64,000 bases of DNA, from NCBI GenBank assembly GCA_047639675.1, contig JBLIOI010000005.1, positions 1 through 64,000 of the forward strand. The letters are read 5' to 3'. The notes beneath the pieces are model-generated. The model had not been told where the DNA came from and did no database searches. It worked only from the letters and a program-made list of their open reading frames with translations. Below are positions 1 through 7,985 of this stretch, in pieces. The stretch is from JABACD01 sp047639675. Its GTDB lineage: Bacteria; Planctomycetota; UBA1135; GCA-002686595. The position numbers and the translations under genes are program-made. The first letter of the stretch is position 1. Each line of letters opens with the position of its first letter.

Positions 1-304
1 GAGTTCAAAGCCCCCGCAAACTCCAGACCCTCCCGTAGAAGTCCTCTGCGAAGCCCCCGTAGTTTCCAAATCCCGCTTGCTCTTCAACTGCAACCAACCA
101 AGAGCAATCAACCCGTAGCTCACACCGCCCGGCCAAAAGCCCCCGAACCCATAAGCGTAGGTTTGCGGAGCAAGCGGGGCCGTCCACCTGTGCCCCCACC
201 TAGCAGCCCGCCCTCTCCCATCCCAATTCCCACCACCAAATCCACCCCCCCCAACCCCAAAAGTCCTCCAGTACCCATTCACCAATCGCTATTGTCTCCT
301 CCCA
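1..304. other. Non-coding leader, C-rich on + strand
   Basis: No convincing gene was found here. From about 190 to 300 the + strand is almost free of G and very rich in C, with C-runs at 207-209, 211-213, 217-219, 222-224, 229-231 and longer runs at about 245-258. The short open frames across it have low-complexity proline-rich translations and look like composition artefacts. The stretch ends at the start of the glycosyltransferase gene and probably holds its promoter and leader, but no clear -35/-10 pair was seen. Confidence 0.5.
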
Positions 305-1903
305 ATGACCGCCCCCCATCACCACCCCACCTCCTCCAAAAGTAAGCAAGCCACCTGGCTCGCCGCCCTAGCACTCACACTCCTAGGGCTCCTGCAATTC
401 CTCCCCCACCTATCCACGGTCGATTTCCACCATGAAGAGGGTCGCCGGGTCATCCCCGCCTTAGAGATGCTCAAAACTGGCGACTGGATCGTACCGACGA
501 TTTGGGGCGAGCCCTACCTCAGCAAACCTCCCGGAATCTTCTGGTTGATGGCGGCTAGCATGCGCGCCTTCGGGGAACTTTCCACCTTCGCGCCGCGCCT
601 TGTATCGGTGCTTGCCAGCCTGGCCACAATGCTTGGACTCTTGTGGGCTGGGAAGCGCATATTTGGGTTGCGTGCTGGAATCCTAGGGGCCTTGTTCTTT
701 CTGGTTTGCAAAGAGACACTCGACAAGTCCCGCCTGGCGGAAATCGAGGCTTCATTAGCATGCGCTGTATTCTTCAGTACCACCTGCTGGTGGTTCGGGC
801 GTCGAGGATCAATTGGTTGGTCCGTGGCTTCGGGAATTTTCTTGGGGGTCGCGATCCTGCTCAAGGGTCCCGCAGCGTTGATCTTCTTTGCTGGCGGGCC
901 GCTCGCCTTGGCTTGGAAAGAACGTAGCCTGCGCCCACTCTTTTCCGCTCGCCTGCTGATACCACTGAGCATTGGAGTGTGCTTGCCCACATGCTGGATG
1001 TTCGCCCTCTTCGCGATCTTTGATTCTGGTGCAGCGGGAGATACTTGGAGTGGCCAAATTGGAGGCCAGGGCGGACGAACCCTCGCGATCTATGCTGCCG
1101 AGCGCGGCCACTTTTTCCTCGGGAGCGTCTTGGCTTGCTTCCCCGCCTCCTTCGTACTCCTTTTCAGCCTTGGCACCGAGGAAGGCAAACAGCTCGTCCG
1201 TGAAGACAGCACGCTCTTTGCTCTGGCGACGGTCGCGGCTGGCTGGCTGTTTTTCATGATCTTTCCAGGGACAAGCGTGCGCTATTTCTACCCGGCGCTC
1301 CCATTGGTTGCTTTGGCCGCTGGTTCGGCTTTGGATCGGGCATCGTCGAAAGTTTTCCTGGCGCGCTTGAACGGGCTCGCGCTCTTCTTTTGTGGATTGG
1401 GAGCTCTCGTTTTTGTCACAGCAGTCGTCGGTTTCTTCGTCGATCTCGGAGACCTACGCATCGACGCAACGGGCCTGGGGATCGCCGGCCTGGTGCTCTT
1501 GATTGCTATCGCCGCTTGGCGACAAACCGGATTCCGGCGGCAAGCTCTGGCGCTCATAGTCATTCCCCTGGCGATTGAAGTTCTACTGACGAATCAACTC
1601 ACGCCAGGAAAGGCGGAAAGACAGAGTCGCGCACCGTATGCCCGAAAAATCGATGCCGCTCTAGTGGAAGGCGAGGTTTTGAACGTCTGCTTCTGGTCCG
1701 ACTTCAACACGATGCTCTACGTGGATCACGAAATAGAGCTCGCGGGGAGCTGGGAGGAAGTTCCCTCAGGAGAAGCTGCCCTCGTCAATGCCGCTCAATG
1801 GACGCACATGACCTCTGAGGGCGCGGACGCGCAGGCCTTCACGTTGCTGCTTGAGGTCAAGGTGCGGCGCTCACATCTGAGGCTGATCCGGGTGCATGAG
1901 TAG
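305..1903 (+). CDS. GT39/ArnT-like membrane glycosyltransferase
   Basis: This is a 532-residue integral membrane protein of the dolichyl-phosphate-mannose mannosyltransferase/ArnT family (GT39/GT83-like). Such enzymes move a sugar from a polyprenyl-phosphate donor to an acceptor on the outer face of the inner membrane. After a first transmembrane segment (about 17-36) comes the first periplasmic loop with HHEEGRR (42-48), in the position of the catalytic acidic motif. KPPGIFW follows (74-80), matching the conserved KPP motif of the family. Many hydrophobic segments follow to about residue 430, then a soluble C-terminal tail of about 100 residues. The acceptor cannot be read from sequence. It faces a tRNA-His gene on the opposite strand. 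The ATG start follows the C-rich leader and has no strong ribosome binding site. The family call is firm and the substrate unknown. Confidence 0.85.
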   Translation: MTAPHHHPTSSKSKQATWLAALALTLLGLLQFLPHLSTVDFHHEEGRRVIPALEMLKTGDWIVPTIWGEPYLSKPPGIFWLMAASMRAFGELSTFAPRLVSVLASLATMLGLLWAGKRIFGLRAGILGALFFLVCKETLDKSRLAEIEASLACAVFFSTTCWWFGRRGSIGWSVASGIFLGVAILLKGPAALIFFAGGPLALAWKERSLRPLFSARLLIPLSIGVCLPTCWMFALFAIFDSGAAGDTWSGQIGGQGGRTLAIYAAERGHFFLGSVLACFPASFVLLFSLGTEEGKQLVREDSTLFALATVAAGWLFFMIFPGTSVRYFYPALPLVALAAGSALDRASSKVFLARLNGLALFFCGLGALVFVTAVVGFFVDLGDLRIDATGLGIAGLVLLIAIAAWRQTGFRRQALALIVIPLAIEVLLTNQLTPGKAERQSRAPYARKIDAALVEGEVLNVCFWSDFNTMLYVDHEIELAGSWEEVPSGEAALVNAAQWTHMTSEGADAQAFTLLLEVKVRRSHLRLIRVHE

Positions 1904-1949
1904 GCTCAGCCTGCTCCGCGGAGAGCTGCAACAGCCCGATCCACGGGAG

Positions 1950-2027
1950 TGGGGTGAGTGAGGGGGATCGAACCCCCGACCTCCGGTACCACAAACCGGC
2001 GCTCTAACCAACTGAGCTACACCCACC
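1950..2027 (-). tRNA. tRNA-His (anticodon GTG)
   Basis: Read on the minus strand, the sequence folds into a complete cloverleaf. It has a 7-bp acceptor stem with one G-T wobble, a D arm (GCTC/GAGC), an anticodon stem CCGGT/ACCGG with loop TTGTGGT giving anticodon GTG (complement at 1990-1992), and a T arm with TTCGATC. The CCA end is encoded. The extra 5' G (position -1, base 2027) faces C73 (base 1953), the identity element of histidine tRNA. The gene lies alone between two + strand genes. Confidence 0.97.
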
Positions 2028-2148
2028 AACCACGTTCTCAAACTCCCGCACCGATGTGGTTCCGCAAGCGGTTTCCGGTGAAGGGAGCGAGAGCATCGAA
2101 TGGAATCGGGTGGAAGTCAAGTGCCGGGAGGTCATATCCTCTCTGGTT

Positions 2149-3183
2149 ATGAGCATGAACTCGAAACGATTCGATCGACAGGTGCGATTCGCGCCCCTCG
2201 GTCCCCAGGGCCAAAGGCGGCTCGAAGGCTCCTCGGTGCTCCTTGTGGGATGCGGTGCCCTGGGGAGCTCCATCGCCCAAAGCTTGACTCGGGCGGGCGT
2301 CGGCGAGCTGCGACTGGTGGATCGCGATATCGTTGAAGAGTCGAATCTCCCGCGACAAGTGCTCTTTGAAGACTTGCACGCCCGCGAAGGCTGGCTCAAG
2401 GTAGACGCTTCGCGAGCCGCACTTGAACGCATTGGAGGTCCGACGCGTATCGTGACCCACGCCCAACACTTAGATGCGGACACCATCGAGGAGCTGGCTG
2501 AAGGTTGCGATCTCATCCTAGACGGGACGGACAATCTGGGCACGCGCTACTTGGTGAACGACTATTGCGTACAAAACACCATACCGTGGGTGTATGGCGG
2601 CGTCGTTGGCTCAGGTGGCTTGGTTCTGACGGTGCTGCCCGGACGTGGACCTTGCCTACGCTGTGTCTTCGATAGCCCTCCCCCGACCGGCAGCCTTCCA
2701 ACTTGTGACACTGCCGGGGTGATCCAACCTGCGGTGGGCGCCATCGCCTCGATGCAAGCCGGACAAGCTCTCCGAGTACTCAGCGAGACGCCCGAGACGC
2801 CCAAGCCATTGATACCAGCTTTGCTCGAAATCGATGTTTGGTCCGGATCCTTGCGCAGGCTAGTCATTGGTCGCCAGGAAGACTGCGTCTGTTGCGGGCA
2901 GCGTGAATTTACCTGGCTCGATGAACCGATCGGCCGTCGCGCAACGATCCTCTGCGGTCGCAATACCGTCCAAGTTCGCAGCCTAGCGGGCAATCCAGAT
3001 CTCGATCGATTGGAAGCGGTACTGGCCCCCTTGGCCTCCTCTGTCAAACGCGCCGGACCAATTCTCCGCGTTGTGATCGAAGAATTCACACTGACGGTTT
3101 TCGAGGATGGAAGAGCACTCATCGAAGGAACCGACGACATCGATCGGGCCATCGCAATCTATGATCGTTACATCGGATCCTGA
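2149..3183 (+). CDS. ThiF/MoeB/HesA-family adenylyltransferase
   Basis: This is an E1-like enzyme that would adenylate the C-terminus of a small ubiquitin-fold sulfur carrier (MoaD or ThiS type) for molybdopterin or thiamine synthesis. It opens with the family signature RFDRQVRFAPLG. A nucleotide-binding GCGALGSS motif follows within about 35-45 residues of the start, then the DNLGTRYLVND region. Two Cys pairs (CLRC and CVCC) would hold the structural zinc. The last roughly 90 residues are not a rhodanese domain, which MoeZ-type enzymes carry; they form a small separate domain. The start at 2149 (344 aa) was chosen because the family alignment begins there; an in-frame start at 2056 would add an unrelated leader. 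A MocA-like gene follows 14 nt downstream, so a molybdenum-cofactor role is the best guess. No carrier-protein gene is visible in the window. Confidence 0.85.
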   Translation: MSMNSKRFDRQVRFAPLGPQGQRRLEGSSVLLVGCGALGSSIAQSLTRAGVGELRLVDRDIVEESNLPRQVLFEDLHAREGWLKVDASRAALERIGGPTRIVTHAQHLDADTIEELAEGCDLILDGTDNLGTRYLVNDYCVQNTIPWVYGGVVGSGGLVLTVLPGRGPCLRCVFDSPPPTGSLPTCDTAGVIQPAVGAIASMQAGQALRVLSETPETPKPLIPALLEIDVWSGSLRRLVIGRQEDCVCCGQREFTWLDEPIGRRATILCGRNTVQVRSLAGNPDLDRLEAVLAPLASSVKRAGPILRVVIEEFTLTVFEDGRALIEGTDDIDRAIAIYDRYIGS

Positions 3184-3185
3184 TC

Positions 3186-3191
3186 AAGGAG
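3186..3191 (+). promoter_or_regulatory. Ribosome binding site for the MocA-like gene
   Basis: AAGGAG lies 6 nt before the GTG codon at 3198. It supports that GTG as the start rather than any later ATG. Confidence 0.7.
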
Positions 3192-3197
3192 CAAACT

Positions 3198-3803
3198 GTG
3201 CCCAATTTTGACAAACCACAAACGGCCTTAGTTTTGCTCGCTGCGGGCCAAAGCAAACGACTGGGACAATGCAAAGCGCTTGTCGATCTTGCGGGCCAAA
3301 CTCCGTTGGAACGATTGATTGAGGCCGGACGGTCCATTTCCAGCGCCCAGCCACTCGTCATCTCTGGAGCTGACCACGAGAAGATCGCCAAGGGGCTACC
3401 AGCAAAGTGTGAGCTCCTACTCAATCCTGATTGGGAAATGGGCCGCAGTGGAGGAGTCGCCCTCGCCGCCGCCGCGCGCGCTGGCTTTGACCTGTGCATA
3501 GCTCCGGTCGACGTGCCGCTGGTTCCCCGCGCAGTCTTTTGGGCCATGCAGAATGCTTGGCAGGCGTGCGGATCCCCAGAGCGTGGCTGGCTTGCGCCCT
3601 GTTTCGAGGGCCGTCACGGTCATCCGATTCTGATTGGACGAGCCCTAGCGAGGGAACTTGCCGGCTGGGAAGCGGACCGCCCCCTGCGTGAATTGCGCGC
3701 GAAGGCCGATCCGGAGCTCAGTATCGGCACCCCCCACATGGAGGTTCTCGACGATTTGGATCGGAACAGTGATCTGAAGAGCCTCCGCCAAAGAATCAGC
3801 TAA
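3198..3803 (+). CDS. MobA/MocA-like nucleotidyltransferase
   Basis: This 201-residue protein belongs to the MobA-like NTP transferase family, which joins a nucleotide to molybdopterin (CTP for MocA, GTP for MobA) or acts on related small substrates. The N-terminal LLAAGQSKRLGQCKAL matches the family LLAAGxSxRxGxxK nucleotide-binding loop. PVDVPLV around residue 100 supplies the metal-binding Asp. GHPILIG is the conserved GHP segment of MocA-type proteins, and the C-terminal LDDLD resembles the usual D-x-D near the end. The start is GTG with a good AAGGAG site. It follows the ThiF/MoeB gene closely and is probably co-transcribed. CTP rather than GTP specificity is likely from the GHP motif but not proven. 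Confidence 0.8.
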   Translation: MPNFDKPQTALVLLAAGQSKRLGQCKALVDLAGQTPLERLIEAGRSISSAQPLVISGADHEKIAKGLPAKCELLLNPDWEMGRSGGVALAAAARAGFDLCIAPVDVPLVPRAVFWAMQNAWQACGSPERGWLAPCFEGRHGHPILIGRALARELAGWEADRPLRELRAKADPELSIGTPHMEVLDDLDRNSDLKSLRQRIS

Positions 3804-3820
3804 AAATGGCGCTCCATTTT
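3803..3820 (+). terminator. Small hairpin after the MocA-like gene
   Basis: A 7-bp perfect stem (AAAATGG/CCATTTT, loop CGCT) begins at the stop codon. It has only four T residues at its 3' side and then GGC, so it may be a weak terminator or attenuator rather than a strong stop. Confidence 0.4.
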
Positions 3821-3823
3821 GGC

Positions 3824-3829
3824 AGGAGG
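3824..3829 (+). promoter_or_regulatory. Strong Shine-Dalgarno (AGGAGG) before the DUF4388 gene
   Basis: This is a perfect AGGAGG, 12 nt before the GTG at 3842. The spacing is long, but nothing comparable precedes the alternative ATG at 3944, so it favours the upstream start. Confidence 0.5.
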
Positions 3830-3841
3830 CGTTGCCGATAA

Positions 3842-6800
3842 GTGGAAAACGAGTTCTGGGTATGCCTGCCCGTGGATCTCGCCCCATATGTTTCCGGCCT
3901 ATCAGACGGGTGCTGCAGCACCACACTTCAACTTAATCCCCAAATGAGCTTTCAAGGCGACGTTGGCGGTATCGGCCTAGCCGAACTACTTCAAAGTCTC
4001 TCGCGTGGACGACGCGAGGGAGTTCTACGTTTGCAATCACGCAGCGGGTTATCCACCAAACTGGGACTCTCTGATGGCGTGGTCACCTTCTTACCTGAAG
4101 ATGACGAGGACTCACAAACGTGGAGGGAGAAGGTACGGCAATCCTGGAGCCAAGACTTCGATGATCGCATGGTTGCCATGCGCATGTCGGAAGTTGCCCG
4201 GGCTCATCGAATCCAGCGCGTCTACGACATCCTAGACAGTGAGGAGGTTCACTTCCGTTTTGAACCCCAAGACCTTCCCGCGGGTCCGAGCGGCCAGGTG
4301 GTGACTGGCGGCGAAGAAGCCAACGCAGCGCACATGGGCGAAGTGCACTGCAAAGGTTTGGCCGTGGAACTGTTGCTGCTCGAGTACGCGCGAATGTCCG
4401 ACGAGGCCGAGGGAGCTGCTGGACGACTTGGATTCACGAACTACGTAGTTCCGCGAACCCTCGATCCTGGTGGAGCGGACGAGCGACAGATTCGCTTCCT
4501 GCAGGAGTGCGATGGAAAGAGCACACTCGCGGAGATTTCCGACCGCATGGGTTGGCCACTGCGCCAATCACGATTGGTATTCCTCGACTACCTTCAACGG
4601 GGCGAGGTGCGATTGGCGGAATATCGCGAACTGCTCGTCCTGGCCCAGAAAGAACTTTCCCAAGGACATATCTCGCGAGCCTCCTCAAGGCTTGTGGGTT
4701 GGATTCAAGCTTCACCTCCTGGAATGCTTGAATTGGGCGATGCGCAGCTTCTAGCTGCAGAATTCAAGTCGGACCGCATGGGACCGCTCTTGAACTTGAT
4801 GCCCTCCAAAGAAGCGCGCACCCTGTTGCGCCGCATCGATTTGACGATTGATGATCCGGGCGCAGCAGTCAAGCATTGGCGAGAGCTGCAACGGCTCAAG
4901 CGCAGCGACTTGATCATCGAAGTGCACCGGCTCGGGATCGAATTCCACTGGGAGGAGGACGAGGAAATGCCGAGCTTGCGTGAGCTGCTCGACATGGCTC
5001 GGCAACTGCGCGAAGACGAACACCCAGGACGCGCAGCGGCTTTCTTGCGCATGGCAGCAAGTCGTGAGCCGGCCAACGCCAACTCGCGCCTGGACATTGG
5101 ACTAGGAATGTTAGGCGTCGGCCTAATCGAAGAAGCCGCTGCTTGGATTCTCGACGCTTGTCAGATTCTGATTGGCGCCGGCCACGCTGAAAAAGCAATC
5201 GCCCCCCTGCGAGCCTTGCTCGAAGTGGACAACTCAATCCATGAAGCCCGCCGAATGCTTGGGCGGCTCAAGCACCTGACTATTCGTCGCAGGTTGCTGC
5301 AAAAGAACTCGGCTATCGGCTTGGCAATCGTGGGCATCTTGGCCACAACCGCTTGGGTTCGAGTCAGTTCGGAACATAAACGTGAGTTCAAGCTGGCTGA
5401 GATTGCCAACCTCATCGACAAGCCAATCGAAGCCGAGAGCTTGCTCGAAACATACTTCCCCGATGACCCCTCACCGCGCATCGAACATTTGCGCGAGGTG
5501 ATCCATGACCGCCGTAAGTTCATTGAGATGGAATGGCGCAATGAATGGAATGAGACCTACAGAGAGGCTCAATTGGCCTGCTCACTTGGTGAGCCAGAAG
5601 AGGGTCTGAGCAAAGCCATGGCACTCAACAATCCGCCAAAATTGACGCTCGTCGATGAGCCCTGGCCCTTGCTCTCCGATCTCTACAATGGATTGGCCGC
5701 ACGCCTTGAAAACGACAGGGAAGCACTTGGCGATACCGACCTGGACGATCAAAACCAAGTCGAAAAGGAAAAAGTACTCGTGATCACGATTGGCAAGGTG
5801 CAAGCCGTTTTGGGCGAAGTTCAAGACAACAACGTCGACATCGGAGACTTGCCGGTTCGATTGGAATTGATTGCTAATGACTTGCGCATCCGTGTGAAAG
5901 ATCGTGTAGATCGCCTGGAGTCTCGCGACCGTGCAGAACTACTGTCGAGACAAGACTTACTGCTCGCGGCCGCGCGTGCCCACGACAGCGCAGGATCCTT
6001 GGAGCATGCCATCGACGTCTATGAGAATCTCATGGCAACCGATTCCAGTGGCCAACTAGAGGGCATTCTCGAACAGGAAGTCACCGATTTACACAGACGC
6101 CAAGATGCCCTGATGCGTGCACGAACCCTCGCCAGCAACGGGGAACATGAAGCCGCACTAGAGGTCCTGGCTGATGAATTTGACAATCCACGCGAACACA
6201 AGTTGCCGTGGGTACTCGATGTCTTCCCCGCCGACGCCCTGGTGCACTTGGCCGATGGAAGCACGCGCGCCGTACCCTTCGTATTCGAAAGTCGCGCTGG
6301 AGAAAGGGTCGAATTCCACATCGAGTACAAGGGTCACCGTTCCGAGGATTTGGTGATCCACTCGCCGTCCGATCAGCACATATGGCTATCAAAAACCCCA
6401 CAGAGGAGTTGGAGCCCCGGTGGAAGAATCGACGCTCTACCTGTGGCCGTGGGGCAAGATCAAATCGTTTCAGATCGAACCGGGAACATCGCCCGGTTGA
6501 CCGCAAGCCACCAGCCCATTTGGAGTACACAAGTGCTCTCTCTTGGTGGTATTGGGCGCGCACCCGTGTTCTTGCCTGCAAAGCCCGACCATCTGCTCCT
6601 ACTCACCGAGGACGGAGAAGCTTGGATGGTGGATTCGCGCAACGGCGAACTCAAGGGTCCTTGGGTCCTCGGTCATGGGCCTGCTGAGGGTCCGGCTCAA
6701 ACGAGCGACGGCGTGCTTGCACGTTTGAAGGATGGACGAATGATGTATTGGGAGAAGCGTGTCAAACCAGTCGAGCGAAAGAAAGCCACCATCGACGAGA

Positions 6801-7069
6801 GCGAACGGAACGGCAACAGTGTCGGGATGGCTGTGCTCTACCGCGGGGAAGGTGAAAACAAGATTCACTCATCACCCTGGACCGATTGGAGTGTCGATTT
6901 GCTCCCGAATGTCTACCGGATCTATAAGAACGACGACCCTGTCAACGGTTTTGCTGTCATGCGTTCTGGAGATTGGACCTACCTCGCATGGGAAGCGCCG
7001 AGCCCCGATGTACCAACGGGAAGACTCTGGATCTCTGACGCGAGTGGATTGGCCGCTTACACCGAGTAA
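3842..7069 (+). CDS. DUF4388-TPR-membrane-propeller protein
   Basis: This 1075-residue protein has a composite architecture. Residues about 35-150 are a DUF4388 (PatA-like) domain, opening MSFQGDVGGIGLAELLQSLS. These domains occur in gliding, sensory and gene-regulatory proteins of Myxococcota, cyanobacteria and Planctomycetota. A helical TPR-like stretch follows (about 250-480). One transmembrane helix lies at about 496-513 (IGLAIVGILATTAWVRV). A second long helical, partly coiled region runs to about residue 780. The C-terminus has short beta-rich repeats resembling a PQQ-type propeller (for example LLLLTEDGEAWMVDSRNGEL). Topology would put the DUF4388 domain in the cytoplasm and the propeller outside. 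The start is GTG 3842 (strong Shine-Dalgarno) or ATG 3944, where the domain begins. The cellular role is unknown. Confidence 0.7.
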   Translation: MENEFWVCLPVDLAPYVSGLSDGCCSTTLQLNPQMSFQGDVGGIGLAELLQSLSRGRREGVLRLQSRSGLSTKLGLSDGVVTFLPEDDEDSQTWREKVRQSWSQDFDDRMVAMRMSEVARAHRIQRVYDILDSEEVHFRFEPQDLPAGPSGQVVTGGEEANAAHMGEVHCKGLAVELLLLEYARMSDEAEGAAGRLGFTNYVVPRTLDPGGADERQIRFLQECDGKSTLAEISDRMGWPLRQSRLVFLDYLQRGEVRLAEYRELLVLAQKELSQGHISRASSRLVGWIQASPPGMLELGDAQLLAAEFKSDRMGPLLNLMPSKEARTLLRRIDLTIDDPGAAVKHWRELQRLKRSDLIIEVHRLGIEFHWEEDEEMPSLRELLDMARQLREDEHPGRAAAFLRMAASREPANANSRLDIGLGMLGVGLIEEAAAWILDACQILIGAGHAEKAIAPLRALLEVDNSIHEARRMLGRLKHLTIRRRLLQKNSAIGLAIVGILATTAWVRVSSEHKREFKLAEIANLIDKPIEAESLLETYFPDDPSPRIEHLREVIHDRRKFIEMEWRNEWNETYREAQLACSLGEPEEGLSKAMALNNPPKLTLVDEPWPLLSDLYNGLAARLENDREALGDTDLDDQNQVEKEKVLVITIGKVQAVLGEVQDNNVDIGDLPVRLELIANDLRIRVKDRVDRLESRDRAELLSRQDLLLAAARAHDSAGSLEHAIDVYENLMATDSSGQLEGILEQEVTDLHRRQDALMRARTLASNGEHEAALEVLADEFDNPREHKLPWVLDVFPADALVHLADGSTRAVPFVFESRAGERVEFHIEYKGHRSEDLVIHSPSDQHIWLSKTPQRSWSPGGRIDALPVAVGQDQIVSDRTGNIARLTASHQPIWSTQVLSLGGIGRAPVFLPAKPDHLLLLTEDGEAWMVDSRNGELKGPWVLGHGPAEGPAQTSDGVLARLKDGRMMYWEKRVKPVERKKATIDESERNGNSVGMAVLYRGEGENKIHSSPWTDWSVDLLPNVYRIYKNDDPVNGFAVMRSGDWTYLAWEAPSPDVPTGRLWISDASGLAAYTE

Positions 7070-7114
7070 TTCGGGACAAGTGACCCTGGGACAGTGAGAC
7101 GCTACCATGTGCCT

Positions 7115-7891
7115 ATGCGATGGATCCTCTCACTTCCCGTATGGCTCAGCCTAATTGCTTGCGCCGGTTCCCAGACGCAAGTTGAAACGCCCCCGGTCCC
7201 AGATCTGCCGGATCCTGAGCCACAAGCGCCTGGTTTGCGGACGGACTTGCCACTGGCCAGTTTGTCGCCTACCTGGAAGACTTGCGGAGCTTGGGACTTT
7301 GAACGAATGGCCCTCGATCAGGGTCCTCGCCGATGGGACCCAGAGTCCCGCGATGAACTCGCAGCGGAGCTCCAGGGTCAGGATCAAACCGCGGTTCGCG
7401 CCGCAGTTCTACTCGCCTGGGGCAGTTCCGAGTCCCACGGGCTCCTGTTGGCTGAACTCGAATTGCGCATGCCTGTACCAGAACGCAATGGCGACGCTGC
7501 GCTGATCGTCGCCGCCGCCGCTCTCGCATCCAGTGCGGCCCCGGCAGGGGCCGCTGAACGCTTGGTGGCGCTCAGTATGGGCCAACCTTCGCCAAGTATC
7601 CCTCACCCGGATCTGGAGGTACGAGTCGAATGCGCCGCCGCCGCTCTTAGTCGTGGCCAAACCGCCGTAATTCCTTTCCTCCTGCGGGTGCTTCACGCCG
7701 GCACTCCCGCTGAAATTAAGGACCCAATTGATTGGGCCTTCACCGACAAGCTCGCCTGGAGTAAGAGCCGTGCGGCAGAGTCATTAAGTCGCCGTGCGGG
7801 CCTCCCTTGCCGCTTTCAGCCGGATGGATCCTTTGCCAATCAGATGGACGAGGCGCGTGTCCTGGAAGCTGCCTTGCAGCTCCCAGATTGA
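7115..7891 (+). CDS. Lipoprotein with HEAT-like helical repeats
   Basis: This 258-residue protein begins with a lipoprotein signal peptide (MRWILSLPVWLSLIAC), whose lipobox LIAC marks Cys16 as the lipidation site. A proline-rich linker follows (about 25-45). The rest is alanine- and leucine-rich helical pairs resembling degenerate HEAT repeats, a protein-binding scaffold. A GTG codon at 7094 in frame would add seven residues and spoil the signal peptide spacing, so 7115 is preferred. It lies 45 nt after the DUF4388 gene and may belong to the same transcript. No catalytic motif was seen. Confidence 0.65.
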   Translation: MRWILSLPVWLSLIACAGSQTQVETPPVPDLPDPEPQAPGLRTDLPLASLSPTWKTCGAWDFERMALDQGPRRWDPESRDELAAELQGQDQTAVRAAVLLAWGSSESHGLLLAELELRMPVPERNGDAALIVAAAALASSAAPAGAAERLVALSMGQPSPSIPHPDLEVRVECAAAALSRGQTAVIPFLLRVLHAGTPAEIKDPIDWAFTDKLAWSKSRAAESLSRRAGLPCRFQPDGSFANQMDEARVLEAALQLPD

Positions 7892-7985
7892 GCGAGCTCT
7901 TTCCGCTTCTTCCGCGCCCTCCCGAGCGCTACAACAGCCCTTGTGATGTGTGTTCAGGAGATCCCGAAGAGAGCAGGAGCGTAGC

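Noticed and set aside
163..345. Proline-rich open frame at the left end
   Set aside because: It is a composition artefact of the C-rich tract and overlaps the real glycosyltransferase start.
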